From Dendrolimus kikuchii (lineage: Eukaryota > Arthropoda > Insecta > Lepidoptera > Lasiocampidae), in NCBI GenBank assembly GCA_019925095.2, contig CM034391.1, positions 25,347,051 through 25,411,050 on the forward strand: a stretch of 64,000 nucleotides of DNA, read 5' to 3'. Shown in pieces: positions 20,175-31,197 of this stretch. Numbering within the stretch: position 1 is the stretch's first letter; every line of letters begins with the position of its first letter. The translations under genes and the position numbers were made by a program. The notes beneath the pieces were generated by a model. That model saw only the letters and a program-made list of their open reading frames with translations. It searched no databases and had not been told where the DNA came from.

Positions 20175-20441
20175 ATCTGTCAATACAGAAAATGGAAAAC
20201 CTTCGGAGATGCATATATGAATAAGTTTAGATTTTACACACTTTCACGTAGGAGTTGAGTTTAATTCTAAATTAATAAAGCAATAATTACATCTAGAATA
20301 CAACACGAAATTTGTCAATACAGAAAATGGAAAACCGTCGGAGATGTATATATTAATAAGTTTAGATTTTACACACTTTCACGTAGGAGTTGAGTTTAAT
20401 TCTAAATTAATAAAGCAATAATTACATCTAGAATACAACAC
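20175..20441 (+). repeat. 135-bp tandem duplication
   Basis: Two units differing at only a handful of positions: 'gtcaatacagaaaatggaaa' occurs at 20179 and 20314 and 'catctagaatacaacac' ends both (20306, 20441). The high identity suggests a recent event. Confidence 0.9.
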
Positions 20442-20573
20442 TCTTCGTCTTATTTTGTCCTCCACTCTCAAGGGGTGGAGTCTAGCTCCCGCCGCGGCGG
20501 TTTAGTCACGAGCCATCATAGACCCACCACTCATTAAAAAACCCCCACAAGTGGTGACCCCACGTGACTTGCA

Positions 20574-20626
20574 AGGATCATAATTAACGAGGTTATAACC
20601 GAGCAATCCACGGACGTGTCATAACA
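20574..20626 (+). repeat. Diverged MITE core
   Basis: 'acgaggttataaccgagcaa' and 'ccacggacgtg' match the core of the 18655 element. Confidence 0.5.
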
Positions 20627-21105
20627 CTTTGCTATACTTTATTTTCCCGATTTTTAAGCGAAAATCCGTAATAAATCCCTAAACTCTTAACGTTTGACCA
20701 ACAATTTAGATTAGCTTTAATTAAATATACTTCTAGGAATCGACTGCCATTGTCCTTGCTAAAGCCAAAATAAGACTACCCACTATCTGCCCAAGTGAAA
20801 TAGTGACTGCAAATAAAGCTTTACTTGGCAACGACAATTCCGGTTATTTGTTTTTCTTTCAATGAGTTTGTGTATTGTGTGGAACAATATTGCGTTGTTA
20901 ATAAAAAAGTCTTTCACAGTACTACCATACTCAAAGAGTTAGAACAATTATCTGAAATAGATATTAAGTAATAAAAGAGAAAAAAAAGATTTGAAGAAAT
21001 AGCGATGTACTTACATTTCTTTTAATCGTCCATCAGGTCGAACAGGTTTCTCCGGGCTTTGTGATCTTTTAGGGGTTTGCATATTTTTAATTTTTGAAAC
21101 GAAGT

Positions 21106-21745
21106 TTTGGAACGAAGTTCCTTATCGCGCGTTGCGAAAGGGGGCTAGACGGAAAAAATTAAGAGCAAAAGTTGTAACGACACTTTTTGCTATAGTTGTA
21201 AGCCGTGCGGCGTGCGCGTGTTTCTCTGTCTGTCTCTCTCTCTCATAGAAAGCAAGCCAGTTATTTTTGTTTCGTCTTTCTATTTCGCATTGAACAGTGT
21301 GGTGTCGCGACGATTATTTTTGTTGAGTGTATACAGGTTTTTTGTACATAATAAATAATAAAAAATAGAATCCCAAACATATGTTTCCTACTTCAGTTAC
21401 CACAAGCCAATTATTACTAAAATTGAGCCTACTGATTAAGATTATATTTGTTAATAATAAAAAAATATTATTATAACTTAAAAAAAAAAAATACAATTCC
21501 TTCACTAATTATTATTATTATACAATTTCAACTTTAATGCAATGAAATAAAATCTAAAATAATAATAATTAGTGTAATATACGCTGTTTTTGAAACTATT
21601 TGTTTGTTTATGTATTTCTATACATAGTTTTTTGGTAAAATTTCGATGGTTTTCGATGCTTATCAACACACTTTTTGAGACGTTTTGAGAGTTTTTGAGA
21701 CGTTTTGAAAATTTTTAAGACATTTTAGGAGAACTTCGTTCCAAA
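21106..21745. mobile_element. Possible 640-bp inverted-repeat element
   Basis: TTTGGAACGAAGTTC at 21106-21120 is exactly inverted at 21731-21745. No coding region inside; contains a (CTGT/CTCT)n run near 21225 and short repeats of 'tttttgagacgttttga' near 21675. No clear target-site duplication. Confidence 0.45.
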
Positions 21746-21979
21746 CAGGTGTCCTAAAGACAACTCATTAGTTTTTTTGTTTTCTCTCTTTTCTTTTATT
21801 TCTATCTTTGTGTTGCGTCGGCACTGGATTTAATGATAATAATGGTCTATGTCAATTTTGAAGAAAAGGAAGTGTTGGGCAATTTAGGTGGAAAAGGAAC
21901 GGAACGGGAACGCGTACCTGAACAATGGGCATGAAACGAAGCTGCTCCTCTGCTCCTCAATACACTTCACTTCACTTCA

Positions 21980-22006
21980 GTTTTTTTTTATTGCAGGAGA
22001 TCACCA
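21980..22006 (-). repeat. SINE-A terminal stub
   Basis: Only poly(T)ATTGCAGGAGATCA remains, just before an RTE1 insertion. Confidence 0.55.
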
Positions 22007-22023
22007 GTTATTATAGTTTTATA

Positions 22024-22605
22024 GTTGGAATAGTTTGAATGGAGCGTTAGGTAAACTTCTAGGCGCTAAAAACCTCAGCCAAAAGGCCCAGCTCGCCGTA
22101 CACAACGCGGTGCTGGTACCTACGCTCACGTATGGAAGCGAGAGTTGGGTATGGAAGAGAGAGCATCAAAGTAGAGTATTCGCGGTTGAGATGCAAGCAC
22201 TGCGCAAAATATGCGGAGTGACGCTCGCGGACCGCATTCGTAATACCGAAGTAAGAAAGAGAGTTGGTCTGAAAGAGAGTGTCGGGGTGAAGGTAAGGAA
22301 AGGAATGCTTCGGTGGTTCGGGCATGTGGAAAGAATGCATGATGAAAGAATGACTAAACAGATATACAATGCAAAAGTGGATGGATGCAGAAGTCGTGGA
22401 AGGCCACGACACACCTTCCATGATCAAACTGATCGTGTACTAGCGGAGGGTGTTGTCAGGAGCCTTAAGAACAGACGAGTGTGCATGACAAGAGTTATGA
22501 ATGTCAAAGAAGCAAGTGAGGTGTGTAAGAATGGGCCTAAATGGCGCTCTGTTGTTCGTGCCTACCCCGCAAGGGAACTGGCGTGAAGTTATGTATGTAT
22601 GTATG
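22024..22605 (+). pseudogene. LINE RTE1 3' end, 12-bp TSD
   Basis: About 183 codons from NGALGKLLGAKNLSQKAQLA through MLRWFGHVERMHDERM to ARELA and stop, open throughout but lacking the catalytic RT domain. (ATGT)n tail. TSD tatagttttata at 22012-22023 and 22606-22617. Opposite-strand frames are shadows. Confidence 0.9.
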
Positions 22606-22786
22606 TATAGTTTTATATTTATAGTATTTTATTTGACGTATATGTATTTATTATATTTATTTTATGTTAATTTATTTTATATTATGGTGCGGAGCGGGTT
22701 ATTTATAAATTATATTTATAGTGTGTTGCGGGCGCGATATATTTTATGTTACATTATTTTATTCATGACATGACAATGAATCACTG

Positions 22787-22948
22787 ACATACATACATAC
22801 ATACATAACTTCACGCCAGTTCCCTTGCGGGGTAGGCACGAACAACAGAGCGCCATTTAGGCCCATTCTTACACACCTCACTTGCTTCTTTGACATTCAT
22901 AACTCTTGTCATGCACGCTCGTCTGTTCTTAAGGCTCCTGACATCACC
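22787..22948 (-). pseudogene. LINE RTE1 3' end
   Basis: Short antisense copy with its (CATA)n tail at the left; arranged tail-to-tail with 22024-22605, 180 bp away. Confidence 0.85.
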
Positions 22949-22949
22949 A

Positions 22950-23950
22950 TACACAGAACTTTTTCAATCATTACAACCTCATTTCATTACTTCATAATAT
23001 TATTATAAATCACACATGTCACTCGCCTTACATACGTCTATCATAAATACTACTAATAAATAATATATATAAATTATAAACATAAAAAGCTGTAAAACAC
23101 AAAATATACAAGTGAAATCAACACAGACTTTTAAATTTAATATATTAAGGCAGAACCGATTGCTTACCATTAATTATGGTTAAAGTCGATTCTGCCTGCG
23201 GCTTTGGTCTGAAGCTAACCTAACCTAACCCACTGACCTTCTCATTGGTCGCAACCTTCAACTGCTCCTCACAACCTATTTTTTGTGTTGCTAACATTGG
23301 CATTGCATATTTGAGCTCTAGTGTGAAGCTAACCCAACCTAAAGAGTGGCAAGCAAAGGAAATAAATCCAAACAGCCTATTTTTTATTAAGAATACATCA
23401 GACAACGCTGTATGGATTTATTTCCTTTGCCTGCCACTCTGATGAACTAAATTACAACAAAAAGATTTGTCTTTAGCAGTTTTCTTTATGTAGCATGGCG
23501 GTTTTATCTGGGAAGTGTTTTGTAGTTTTTAACCTAATAAAATGTGCTTTAAAATTTAATAAAGTAAGATATTGATTGTTTTTACGTTAACTTATGTGTT
23601 TGTGCTCAAAATCATAAGTGTTTAGCAACGTGCCCTATTACTTTACAATAATAATATTAGCATAGTAGGCAGTCTCTGTATATTCTAAGGTAATTGTATT
23701 GTTTATTAATTATGTGCCTAAATGAAGGCTTTCCGACAATTTTAATTTCGTTATTGTACCATAGCAAACCATAATTATAATCTTGTATATAAAAAAAACG
23801 CATAATTTTCGGGTTCCGCCTTTATGCAAATTTACCATAAATTTGACTGCCCACTAATTTGGTCCTTCATTAAAAGAACTAAATTAGTGCTAGTCATTAA
23901 TTACTAACATAGACATAAGGTAAAAAACTAATTACTAATAACATTATAGT
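22950..23950. other. Mostly unassigned, two hairpins
   Basis: Hairpin 1, about 23150-23205: 'ggcagaaccgatt' paired with 'gtcgattctgcc'. Hairpin 2, 23343-23370 with 23413-23440: 27 of 28 bases pair. (CCTAA)3 at 23216-23230 looks telomere-like but is too short. No coding region recognised. Confidence 0.5.
23343..23440. repeat. Hairpin, 28-bp arms
   Basis: AGAGTGGCAAGCAAAGGAAA (start of left arm) is matched in reverse by the right arm with a single mismatch; loop 42 bases. Could be a tiny MITE or a transcribed hairpin; the sequence alone does not decide. Confidence 0.75.
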
Positions 23951-23954
23951 GTGT

Positions 23955-24215
23955 GTGACTAAACAGATATACAATGCAAAAGTGGATGGATGCAGAAGTC
24001 GTGGAAGGCCACGACACACCTTCCATGATCAAATTGATCGTGTACTAGCAGAAGGTGATGTCAGGAGCCTTAAGAACAGACGAGCTCTCATGACAAGAGT
24101 TATGAATGTCAAAGAGGCAAGTGAGGTGTGTAAGAATAAGCCTAAATGGCACTCTGTTGTTCGTGCCTACCCCGCAAGGGAACTGGCGTGAAGTTATGTA
24201 TGTATGTATGTATGT
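23955..24215 (+). pseudogene. LINE RTE1 3' end, 12-bp TSD
   Basis: Begins at the codons for TKQIYNAKVDGCRSRGRPRH and runs to ARELA, stop and (ATGT)n. TSD attatagtgtgt at 23943-23954 and 24216-24227. Confidence 0.9.
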
Positions 24216-24474
24216 ATTATAGTGTGTATTTTTGTGTATATTTGTATTAGACTGTGTTGTCTTTAAATAAATAAATTATTATAAGGCGGTACCACTTTCT
24301 TTTGTGCTTTTTTTTAAAAAAAATATGTAAAAAAAACCTTAATACTACTACATGTTTCTTGCTTATTTCTATAAATAGGATATAATTAAATTGTTTCTAT
24401 GTATCTTAAAAAATTAAAAGCATATTTTGAGAATTTGTACGACGCATTTTCAGCAAACAAGGTTTGCACTCAGC

Positions 24475-25118
24475 TTTTTTTTTATTGCAGGAGCCCACCG
24501 GACAGGCAGACGGCCCACTGGATGAAAAGCGGTTACCATCGCCTATGGAAATTTGCAACACGGAACGTGCTACAAATGCGCTGCTGCTCTCTTAAGGGAG
24601 TCTGGAACCTGGTCACTAATGCCGGAACACAACTCAAAGTTGTTATAGCGGCATGCTCTATTCGTGGGGTCAGTTTTGAACTTTTTATAAGTGCTTTCGT
24701 CCGATAAAAGATCTTGTATTTTACTATTGTAATAAGACGTATCCATGACGACGGTCGCGTTACCTTTATCTGCACGGAGCACGGTTATTTCTGGTTTATT
24801 GCGAATGTTTTTTAAGGCAATATATTCAGCACGAGTGAGTTTCGGTATGGGTAGACGACTACAGCGTAAAACCGATGTGATATCTTGTCGTATAGCTTCC
24901 GCATCCTCTTTCTGCGTGCTGTTCCTTACCAAACATTCCTCTACGTTGCAGATTATGTTTTCAAAAGGTATTTTTCGCGGGGTTATTGCGTAATGCAGGG
25001 TTGGTAGCCATCCAGTCGGGCAAATGCCCTACCACCTGGCTGTGGGTAGTTTAGTCGCCTCTCACGACAGGCCGCCCGGCCGCAGGAAATTGTATTCTTT
25101 CTCCGTTCCTACACGGAT
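24475..25118 (-). repeat. SINE-A split by a Penelope-like fragment
   Basis: The 3' part is 24475-24657 (poly(T)ATTGCAGGAG to 'ggcatgctct') and the 5' part 24997-25118 ('ggttggtagccatccagtc' to 'cctacacggat'). They meet at neighbouring positions of the consensus, so one SINE-A was opened by the insert between them. Confidence 0.8.
24660..24995 (-). pseudogene. Penelope-like element, RT fragment
   Basis: Antisense frame: RSRLPIPKLTRAEYIALKNI-like region, then LRADKGNATVVMDTSYYNSK and LLSDESTYKKFKTDPT. 'ADKGNATVVMD' and 'DxxTYKKxxxDPT' are hallmarks of the N-terminal part of Penelope-like reverse transcriptases. Only about 100 codons remain; the GIY-YIG endonuclease and RT core are absent. The frame runs on into SINE-A after DPT, which is accidental. 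Confidence 0.85.
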
Positions 25119-25296
25119 AAAATAGCTTATTGCTCTGTCGGCATAACATCCTTATTATATATAATATTCCTTTTGGCGTGATACTATAACGACCCGAATA
25201 TTTTGTGAATCTGAAGTATACCTATTTATTAAATTTATGTCCTTCGCTAGCGATGAAAAAGGATATTGTATGTCATGAAGTGTATATGTTATAATT

Positions 25297-25453
25297 ACAT
25301 ACATACATAACTTCACGCCAGTTCCCTTGCGGGGTAGGCACGAACAACAGAGTGCCATTTAGGCTTATTCTTACACACCTCACTTGCCTCTTTGACATTC
25401 ATAACTCTTGTCATGCAAGCTCGTCTGTTCTTAAGGCTCCTGACATCACCTTC
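25297..25453 (-). pseudogene. LINE RTE1 3' end, 10-bp TSD
   Basis: Short antisense copy with (CATA)n at the left. TSD tgttataatt at 25287-25296 and 25454-25463. Confidence 0.88.
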
Positions 25454-25564
25454 TGTTATAATTGATTGATAATATTAATTTTTACTTCAAAGTAACTAAT
25501 GATATAATATACCCGTATCGCCATCCAGCAAAGCGAAGGTGGAACTAACCATGAGAGTAGCATT

Positions 25565-25850
25565 TTTTTTTTCAGGAGATCAGCAGACAGGCAGACCGCC
25601 CACTTGATGGAAAGCGGTTACCATTGCCTATGGACATTTGCAACACCAAAGGTGCTACAAACGCGCTGCTGGTCTCTTAAGGGTCACTGGAACCTGGTCA
25701 CTAATGCTGAAACACAACTCAAGGTTGTTATGGCGACATGCTTTAGACAAGGGGTGGTAGCCATCCATTCGGACAAATGCCCTACCACCTGGCTGTGGGT
25801 TGTTTTGTCGCCTCTTACGACAGCCCGACCGGCCGCAGGAAATTGTATTC
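25565..25850 (-). repeat. SINE-A, nearly full length
   Basis: Runs from 'ttttttttcaggagatcagc' to 'gcaggaaattgtattctta', lacking the last 20 bp of the 5' end. Confidence 0.8.
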
Positions 25851-25859
25851 TTAGTAATT

Positions 25860-26505
25860 GTATTTGTTAGTAATTTACAATGTTGGCACAAATAAAACCC
25901 GGTTGAAACCGCATCTTTTCCCGGATGAAAGGTACTTTATTTTGTCCTATTCTATACTCCTGAAAACGTATGTGCAAAATTTCATAACAATCTTTATATT
26001 TTATAACATATTTTTTTATGTAATTTAGTTTTGATATTCTGACATGTATTCGGACATTGCACTCCTAATAAGGCAAAATGTATTGAAACAACGCATATTA
26101 TAACATCTTGTTTACATACATTTTAGCAAGAAATTATTCATTCATTTATTCAAGGATATTGTGGTAAAACAAAAAGTGTATCAGTTAATTTAACAGTGAA
26201 CTACCTTGTTACTGCTCGAACAACAGTGACATAATTTAAATCAAACACGTAACACGACGTTTCTAGTAATAAAAACAAACATAAAGCAGTAAATACCAGT
26301 CTTAAGTGGAAATATGAAATGTACACATTGCTGAGACAAACAAGCGGCAGTGAGGGCTGACGAGGTAATCCACGATAACATTCCACGTCTTGTACCCTCG
26401 CTGCCCTTTGAAGTAGGGATTGGGCTCATACGAGGTAACAAAACATTCATTTGTTTAACTGCTCTATATAACTGATACATCGTTTTTTTTTATTATAAGC
26501 TTTTA
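25860..26505. other. Unassigned sequence
   Basis: No convincing gene or repeat; ends in an (AAT)n run that forms the target of the LTR at 26521. Confidence 0.4.
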
Positions 26506-26577
26506 TTTTAATAATAATAATGTTACGTGCGAGCGGGGGTACGCACTTGGGATTGGAAGGAAACACCAGTTGTTTTA

Positions 26578-27141
26578 ACATACATACATACATAACTTCA
26601 CGCCAGTTCCCTTGCGGGGTAGGCACGAACAACAGAACGCTGTTTAGGCTTATTCTTACACACCTCACTTGCTTCTTTGACATTCATAACTCTTGTCATG
26701 CACGCTCGTCTGTTCTTAAGGCTCCTGACATCACCTTCTGCTAGTACACGATCAATTTGATCATGGAAGGTGTGTCGTGGCCTTCCACGACTTCTGCATC
26801 CATCCACTTTTGCATTGTATATCTGTTTAGTCATTCTTTCCACATGCCCGAACCACCGAAGCATTCCCTTCCTTACCTTCACCCCGACACTCTCTTTCAG
26901 ACCAACTCTCTTTCTTACTTCGGTTTTACGAACGCGGTCCGCGAGCGTCACTCCGCAGATTTTGCGCAGTGCTCGCATCTCGACCGCGTTACTTTCATGC
27001 TCTCTCTTCCATACCCAACTCTCGCTTCCATACGTGAGCGTAGGTACCAGCACCGCGTTGTGTATGGCGAGCTGGGCCTTCTGGCTGAGGTTCTTAGCGC
27101 CTAGAAGTTTACCTAACGCTCCATTCACACTATTCCCCAAA
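26578..27141 (-). pseudogene. LINE RTE1 3' end inside an LTR
   Basis: About 180 codons from NSVNGALGKLLGAKNLSQKA to ARELA; a small in-frame deletion after HVERM removes the usual HDERM. Tail (CATA)n at left. TSD gttgtttta (26569-26577) and gttctttta (27142-27150), one mismatch. It is the younger element here because it splits the LTR. Confidence 0.88.
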
Positions 27142-27531
27142 GTTCTTTTAAGTAACGCCTTTATTGACTTACACAGCTGCAGGTAATACCTCTCCGCAGG
27201 GTTGTACCTATACGCACGACTAACGATGCACTGTCCCGACGATAAGGTGTCTTACTCACAATACCGTCGCCGATACTGCGTAGACCACCCCCTGCTACTG
27301 CAGTGCTCACCTCCGATATTAACGCGTGTAGCTCGCTTCTGGTTCGTCTCTCGAACTACGCTACACTCCTCCTTCACTTAACTGTCCACTAGACTTGTCA
27401 CTAAATTCACCACTTAACTCGTCACTGTCTTCTATTAAACTTCTCTTCCATCTCTTTCGTATCGCACTTGTCGCTTCGCTGTCTTGAACTGAACTCAACT
27501 CTAAACTGCCCGGTAGGCGCGCCTTACGCTG

Positions 27532-27539
27532 CTTATATA
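27532..27539 (-). promoter_or_regulatory. TATA box of the LTR promoter
   Basis: TATATAAG on the minus strand, 7 bp downstream of the nearest heat-shock element and 32 bp upstream of an initiator-like GCAGTTT (A at 27507), the spacing expected for RNA polymerase II. Confidence 0.7.
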
Positions 27540-27546
27540 CCCGGAA

Positions 27547-27559
27547 GAATTTTCTGGAA
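27547..27559. promoter_or_regulatory. Heat-shock element 1
   Basis: GAATTTTCTGGAA: three alternating pentamer cores (GAA-nn-TTC-nn-GAA) with no mismatch, the binding pattern of the HSF trimer. Immediately upstream of the TATA box. Confidence 0.75.
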
Positions 27560-27629
27560 CCCATAATTTTGTTATTCTTTTATTTACTATCTGTCCCTTT
27601 CTAAACATCTATCTATCTCTGTCTTTTCC

Positions 27630-27642
27630 TTCCCGAACCTTC
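27630..27642. promoter_or_regulatory. Heat-shock element 2
   Basis: TTCCCGAACCTTC, a perfect TTC-nn-GAA-nn-TTC. It lies in one of two 76-bp direct repeats (shared 'tgtcttttccttcc' at 27620 and 27696). Confidence 0.75.
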
Positions 27643-27644
27643 TA

Positions 27645-27657
27645 TTCGAGAACTTTC
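27645..27657. promoter_or_regulatory. Heat-shock element 3
   Basis: TTCGAGAACTTTC, a perfect TTC-nn-GAA-nn-TTC, separated by two bases from element 2. Confidence 0.75.
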
Positions 27658-27705
27658 GTTTATACATCTATCCTTTGCTAACATATATCCGTCCTTGTCT
27701 TTTCC

Positions 27706-27718
27706 TTCCAGAATTTTC
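27706..27718. promoter_or_regulatory. Heat-shock element 4
   Basis: TTCCAGAATTTTC, a perfect TTC-nn-GAA-nn-TTC, in the distal 76-bp repeat at the position equivalent to element 2. Confidence 0.75.
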
Positions 27719-27779
27719 TAGCTTTTTCTAAAAGTTCTTAAAGTAACTAGATGGTTCCACCATCATTCGCCACAATAAT

Positions 27780-28405
27780 AATAATTCTTAAATAAATAAA
27801 ACCCACAGGGGGGCTTTGTGGTGAAGCCTTAGGTGAGTAGCGATACCTCGGATTCTACTCCGGGGGCCAAGGCAAGGCTCCCACCTCCGTGCTTGCCTTA
27901 GCCAGCCGGCACGGAGTGGAGATCGCTAGAGCTAAGACTCCAGGGATAGAAGTGATAAATGGCATCACGTCAGAAGTAGCTTCGGTGAACCTGCAGCTCA
28001 CCTCTCAACACCCCTTAGCTACTCATACCCATGTTTCCTCTCGCCAATCTTGTACGGCATGTTTTGGGGCCCACGGAGAGAGTGGCGAGTCACCGTCACT
28101 CCATCTTTTCCGTGTTTCTTGAACATTGGGCAGGTGCATACTGCAGTCTTCATAGTCTCCGATACGCAGTTCTATTAACAGTTCAACCCAATAGCCTGGA
28201 AACTTTTGTTCTCATTTCCTATAATAGTCCTAGACTAACCGGGGTTTCTCTTGGTGTAAACAGGGATAGTCGCCAGTCAGTGTCATGCCACATATAGGCT
28301 TCGTCACGAAGCCTCTAGATGTTGGCCAAGCCATGGCCCGAAGCAATCCCTCCAAAAATCCGGGCTATCTTTATGGCCGTGGTCTGCAGAGACTATTTTT
28401 ATTCT
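27780..28405 (-). repeat. LINE 3' region U, with (AAT)n tail
   Basis: Inverted copy of 51169-51779: shared 'gggggctttgtg', 'gcacggagtggagatcgcta', 'gataaatggcatcacgtcag', 'gcccacggagagagtggcga' type phrases. The tail is the (AAT)n at the left. The frames on it are not open across both copies, so it is most likely the 3' UTR of a non-LTR element, type undetermined. Confidence 0.65.
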
Positions 28406-28454
28406 TTTAATGCTATATTAAAATTATTTTATATATATAATTATATTAAATTAT

Positions 28455-29112
28455 TATACTATAGAATTTATTAGAACTATAGAAACACATATAACTTAGG
28501 TACAAATAATAAAAAATAATAACACGCGCAAAGTCCGTCACTAAATAGATTACCGAATGTATTTTACACGTCTTGCTTCGCCTGTTGTTGAAAATACCAT
28601 ATATTTAATTTAAGAAAAGCCTAATAATATAAAGATTCAAATCTCCACATCTATGATTTCGACGTACGCCACTAGATGGCGTTGTTCATTTTAGATACAC
28701 GCAATAGTTTAATGATCGCCATCTCTTTGCACTTCGGATATTTTTCGTAAACCTGGTTCGCTTTTTGTGGCCACGGCGGTGGCAATATAAGTTTCATAAC
28801 AAGTGTGTGTGTGCGTTTTATTTGTGTACGTAAGTGAAATCAACACCTGTGCTTATCTTTCGACTGCCTCACCCCTCTGTTGGGGCATTGCTTTATACTG
28901 CCACAAATACAATATGTCTCTCGGTCGCGTGAACTAAATTTCTTAGAATCGCACCTGGCTAATGAGTACCATTAACGATTACAATACACAATGGGCTGTT
29001 TTTCTAATTAAAATTTTTAAACACAAAGTAAACAAAAGAAGTCCTAATGCGGAAATGTAATAAAGTGTGCTTTTATGGTATGCCAGTGTGAATCCACTTT
29101 TGTCGGTCGTAA
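28455..29112 (+). mobile_element. LTR-1, 5'-truncated copy
   Basis: Begins inside the LTR at 'actatagaatttattagaac', passes 'cgcgcaaagtccgtcactaa', 'cctggctaatga' and 'acaatgggctgtttttct', and ends 'gtcggtcgtaaca'. Compare the complete solo LTR at 32749-33295. Confidence 0.7.
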
Positions 29113-29279
29113 CAATATTTACAAGTGAAAAATGTAATGTAATTGAGTGTAATTATGTGTGACTATATTAGTGTATATAATAGATGTAGATTAGTAATAA
29201 GTGTATAAGATAATATAAGTTAGACTACCCTACAATAATGAAATACGATTAAATTTTAAATATAATTAAGTATATATTG

Positions 29280-29420
29280 TTGCGAATTTGTAGGATGTAA
29301 ATTCAAAAATACCGTTAGTATTATCACAAACTTTATTAGAAGTACCGCGACGTATTTTTAATAAACTCCAACCGCACCGCGGCGATATGCGCCGCGAAGA
29401 AGACTGCGCGTTATTCCAGC
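29280..29420 (+). mobile_element. LTR-1-related 5' fragment
   Basis: TGTTGCGAATTTGTAGGATG followed by 'aaaataccgttagtattatc' and 'aaactttattagaag', the family's 5' landmarks in diverged form. Confidence 0.5.
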
Positions 29421-29992
29421 ATGGCTCTATCAAGTATAAAATTAATTTAAAAATAAGTTATAGAATCTATTGCCAAATAATTTCTACTAATTATTCCAGT
29501 ATTACAAAAAACACATAGATAGATATGGTGGTATACGCAAACTAGTACGAGTACTTACATCTATAAGAATATTATCAAGAGGTAAAGTTTGTGAGTTTGG
29601 ATGTTCGGGGTAACCTCGGGTAATACTGATTCGATTTTAAAAATTCTTTCACTAATAGAAAGCTACAATATTTCCCAGTAACATAGGCTAAATTTGATTA
29701 TGATTAATAAACTAAAAAATCAAAAAAGATTTTTTTTTACGCGCGAAGTAGGCATGGGAACGCCTGTCAAATATGTTACAGCAATAACGTTCCACGCAAG
29801 AATTACGCACACTCTCATACGAGGCATTGCGATTGCTTTCTGCGTTTATTAATTAATTAAATGTTACAAAGCTAAATTAAGCCTTGATATGCATGCGTGT
29901 GTGCGTGGGTGCATGTGTAGTTTTTAATGACGCCCAGCGAAGTAGAAACGGGTCAGCTAGTTTTATTAATAAATAACAAATGTTATATATAC

Positions 29993-30427
29993 TGTTACAT
30001 ACCGACACAGAAATACGCACACCTGCCGGTCGTAAAACGCAGTTTTATTGCCACCGGATTTAGGAATTCTTCTGTTTACTTTGTTTGTAGAATTTGTAGT
30101 TCAGGAAGACATGATATTGTTTTTCTGCTTCTTTTATGGTCGTCATTAGTGTCGAACTAATCCTTGCTTGCCAGGTGTGCGGATTAACTCGGTAAACACG
30201 GTCCTTTGTTCTATTATACAGTCGAGCGACGATTACGATACAAGCGAGACGTGTACATTCGACAAGCGATATAGAGACGGACTTTGCGCGTGTTATTTAC
30301 CGTGCAGATGGCAACAAGTAGTGTCTAGTTTTATTTATACCTTTTTTATACGTGTTTGTATAGTTCTAATAAACTCTATAGTAATTCCAACGACATTTTT
30401 AATTCGAGTCCTGTGAAGCTCGTAACA
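29993..30427 (-). mobile_element. Solo LTR-1, 435 bp, TSD ATAC
   Basis: Plus-strand ends TGTTAC ... GTAACA; flanked by atac (29989-29992 and 30428-30431). Internal landmarks in reverse: 'atacgtgtttgtatagttct', 'aataaactctatagtaattcc'. No internal retroviral-type genes. Shorter than the 32749 copy. Confidence 0.85.
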
Positions 30428-30429
30428 AT

Positions 30430-31194
30430 ACAATACATATATTAAATAGATATATACTTAACTTGTTAGATGAATAATGAAAACACACACGTATACATAC
30501 GTTTAAGTATTATCATATTCCAACGATAAGTAATATTTTCTGATTATTGTTTTAGATTTATTTATAAGTTTCTATAGATCCTTATCCATTCAAGAACGTA
30601 TCGAAGCAAAAGAAACACTTTCGCATCACTCATATAACCACTGAACTGTTAATACTTATTTTATAAATACATTTCAAAATGAACCATAAATCCTTCTTAA
30701 ATAAAACACAAAATGCAATGTCCTACTTAATCTACAAGCCACGCTGAGCTTAGCGTAATTACAACCACTATAAGATTTTGAGTCTTATATTCAAAGCAAT
30801 AGAGATCAGGATGGATTGTACACGTTGATGCATTAAGTTTGCTCTAATTGGTGCTTGGTGTTGAGATGCGATCCGTAGGTCATTAACCCATTCTGTATTT
30901 ACATACCCCCTTCACAGCGCTAATGGGTCAATTTGCTGATACCAGTGTAGAAGTACAGTTTCACAACCCCTTCCGTTATTGTAAGTCAATGAACTTGTGT
31001 AAAGTTATCGCTCAAAGTGCTATATTGCAAAAAAATACTATACTCCGACTTTTAATTACGTAGACTAAACTGACAGCTTCGATCGACGTCTTTTTGATCC
31101 ATAAGTTAGTTGTGTGAGTTGAATCCTACAGAATTTCTATGCATAAGTTTTCTCGTGATATTTTTCTTTCAGTCAATACGTGGTAATTATTGTA
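30430..31194. other. Unassigned sequence
   Basis: Nothing recognised on either strand. Confidence 0.45.
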
Positions 31195-31197
31195 AGT

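Larger units (their letters stand above)
26521..27774 (-). mobile_element. Solo LTR with heat-shock-type promoter
   Basis: On the minus strand it begins TGTGGCGAATGATGG and ends CGCACGTAACA, with TG...CA termini and flanking ATAA on both sides (26517-26520, 27775-27778). Without the RTE1 insertion (26578-27141) it is about 680 bp. U3 contains four perfect heat-shock elements; then TATATAAG (27539-27532), an initiator-like GCAGTTT with A at 27507, a roughly 340-bp R-like region, and AATAAA (27165-27160). No internal retrotransposon sequence adjoins it, hence solo LTR. The flanks are (AAT)n, so the target duplication is weak evidence alone. A displaced host hsp promoter is the alternative. Confidence 0.7.

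Noticed and set aside
23210..23232. Telomere-like (CCTAA)n
   Set aside because: Only three units; short CCTAA runs are common in insect DNA and do not mark a telomere.
27361..27564. 67-codon frame downstream of the heat-shock promoter
   Set aside because: It starts upstream of the TATA box and has no recognised domain; it is more likely LTR R/U5 sequence than a small gene.
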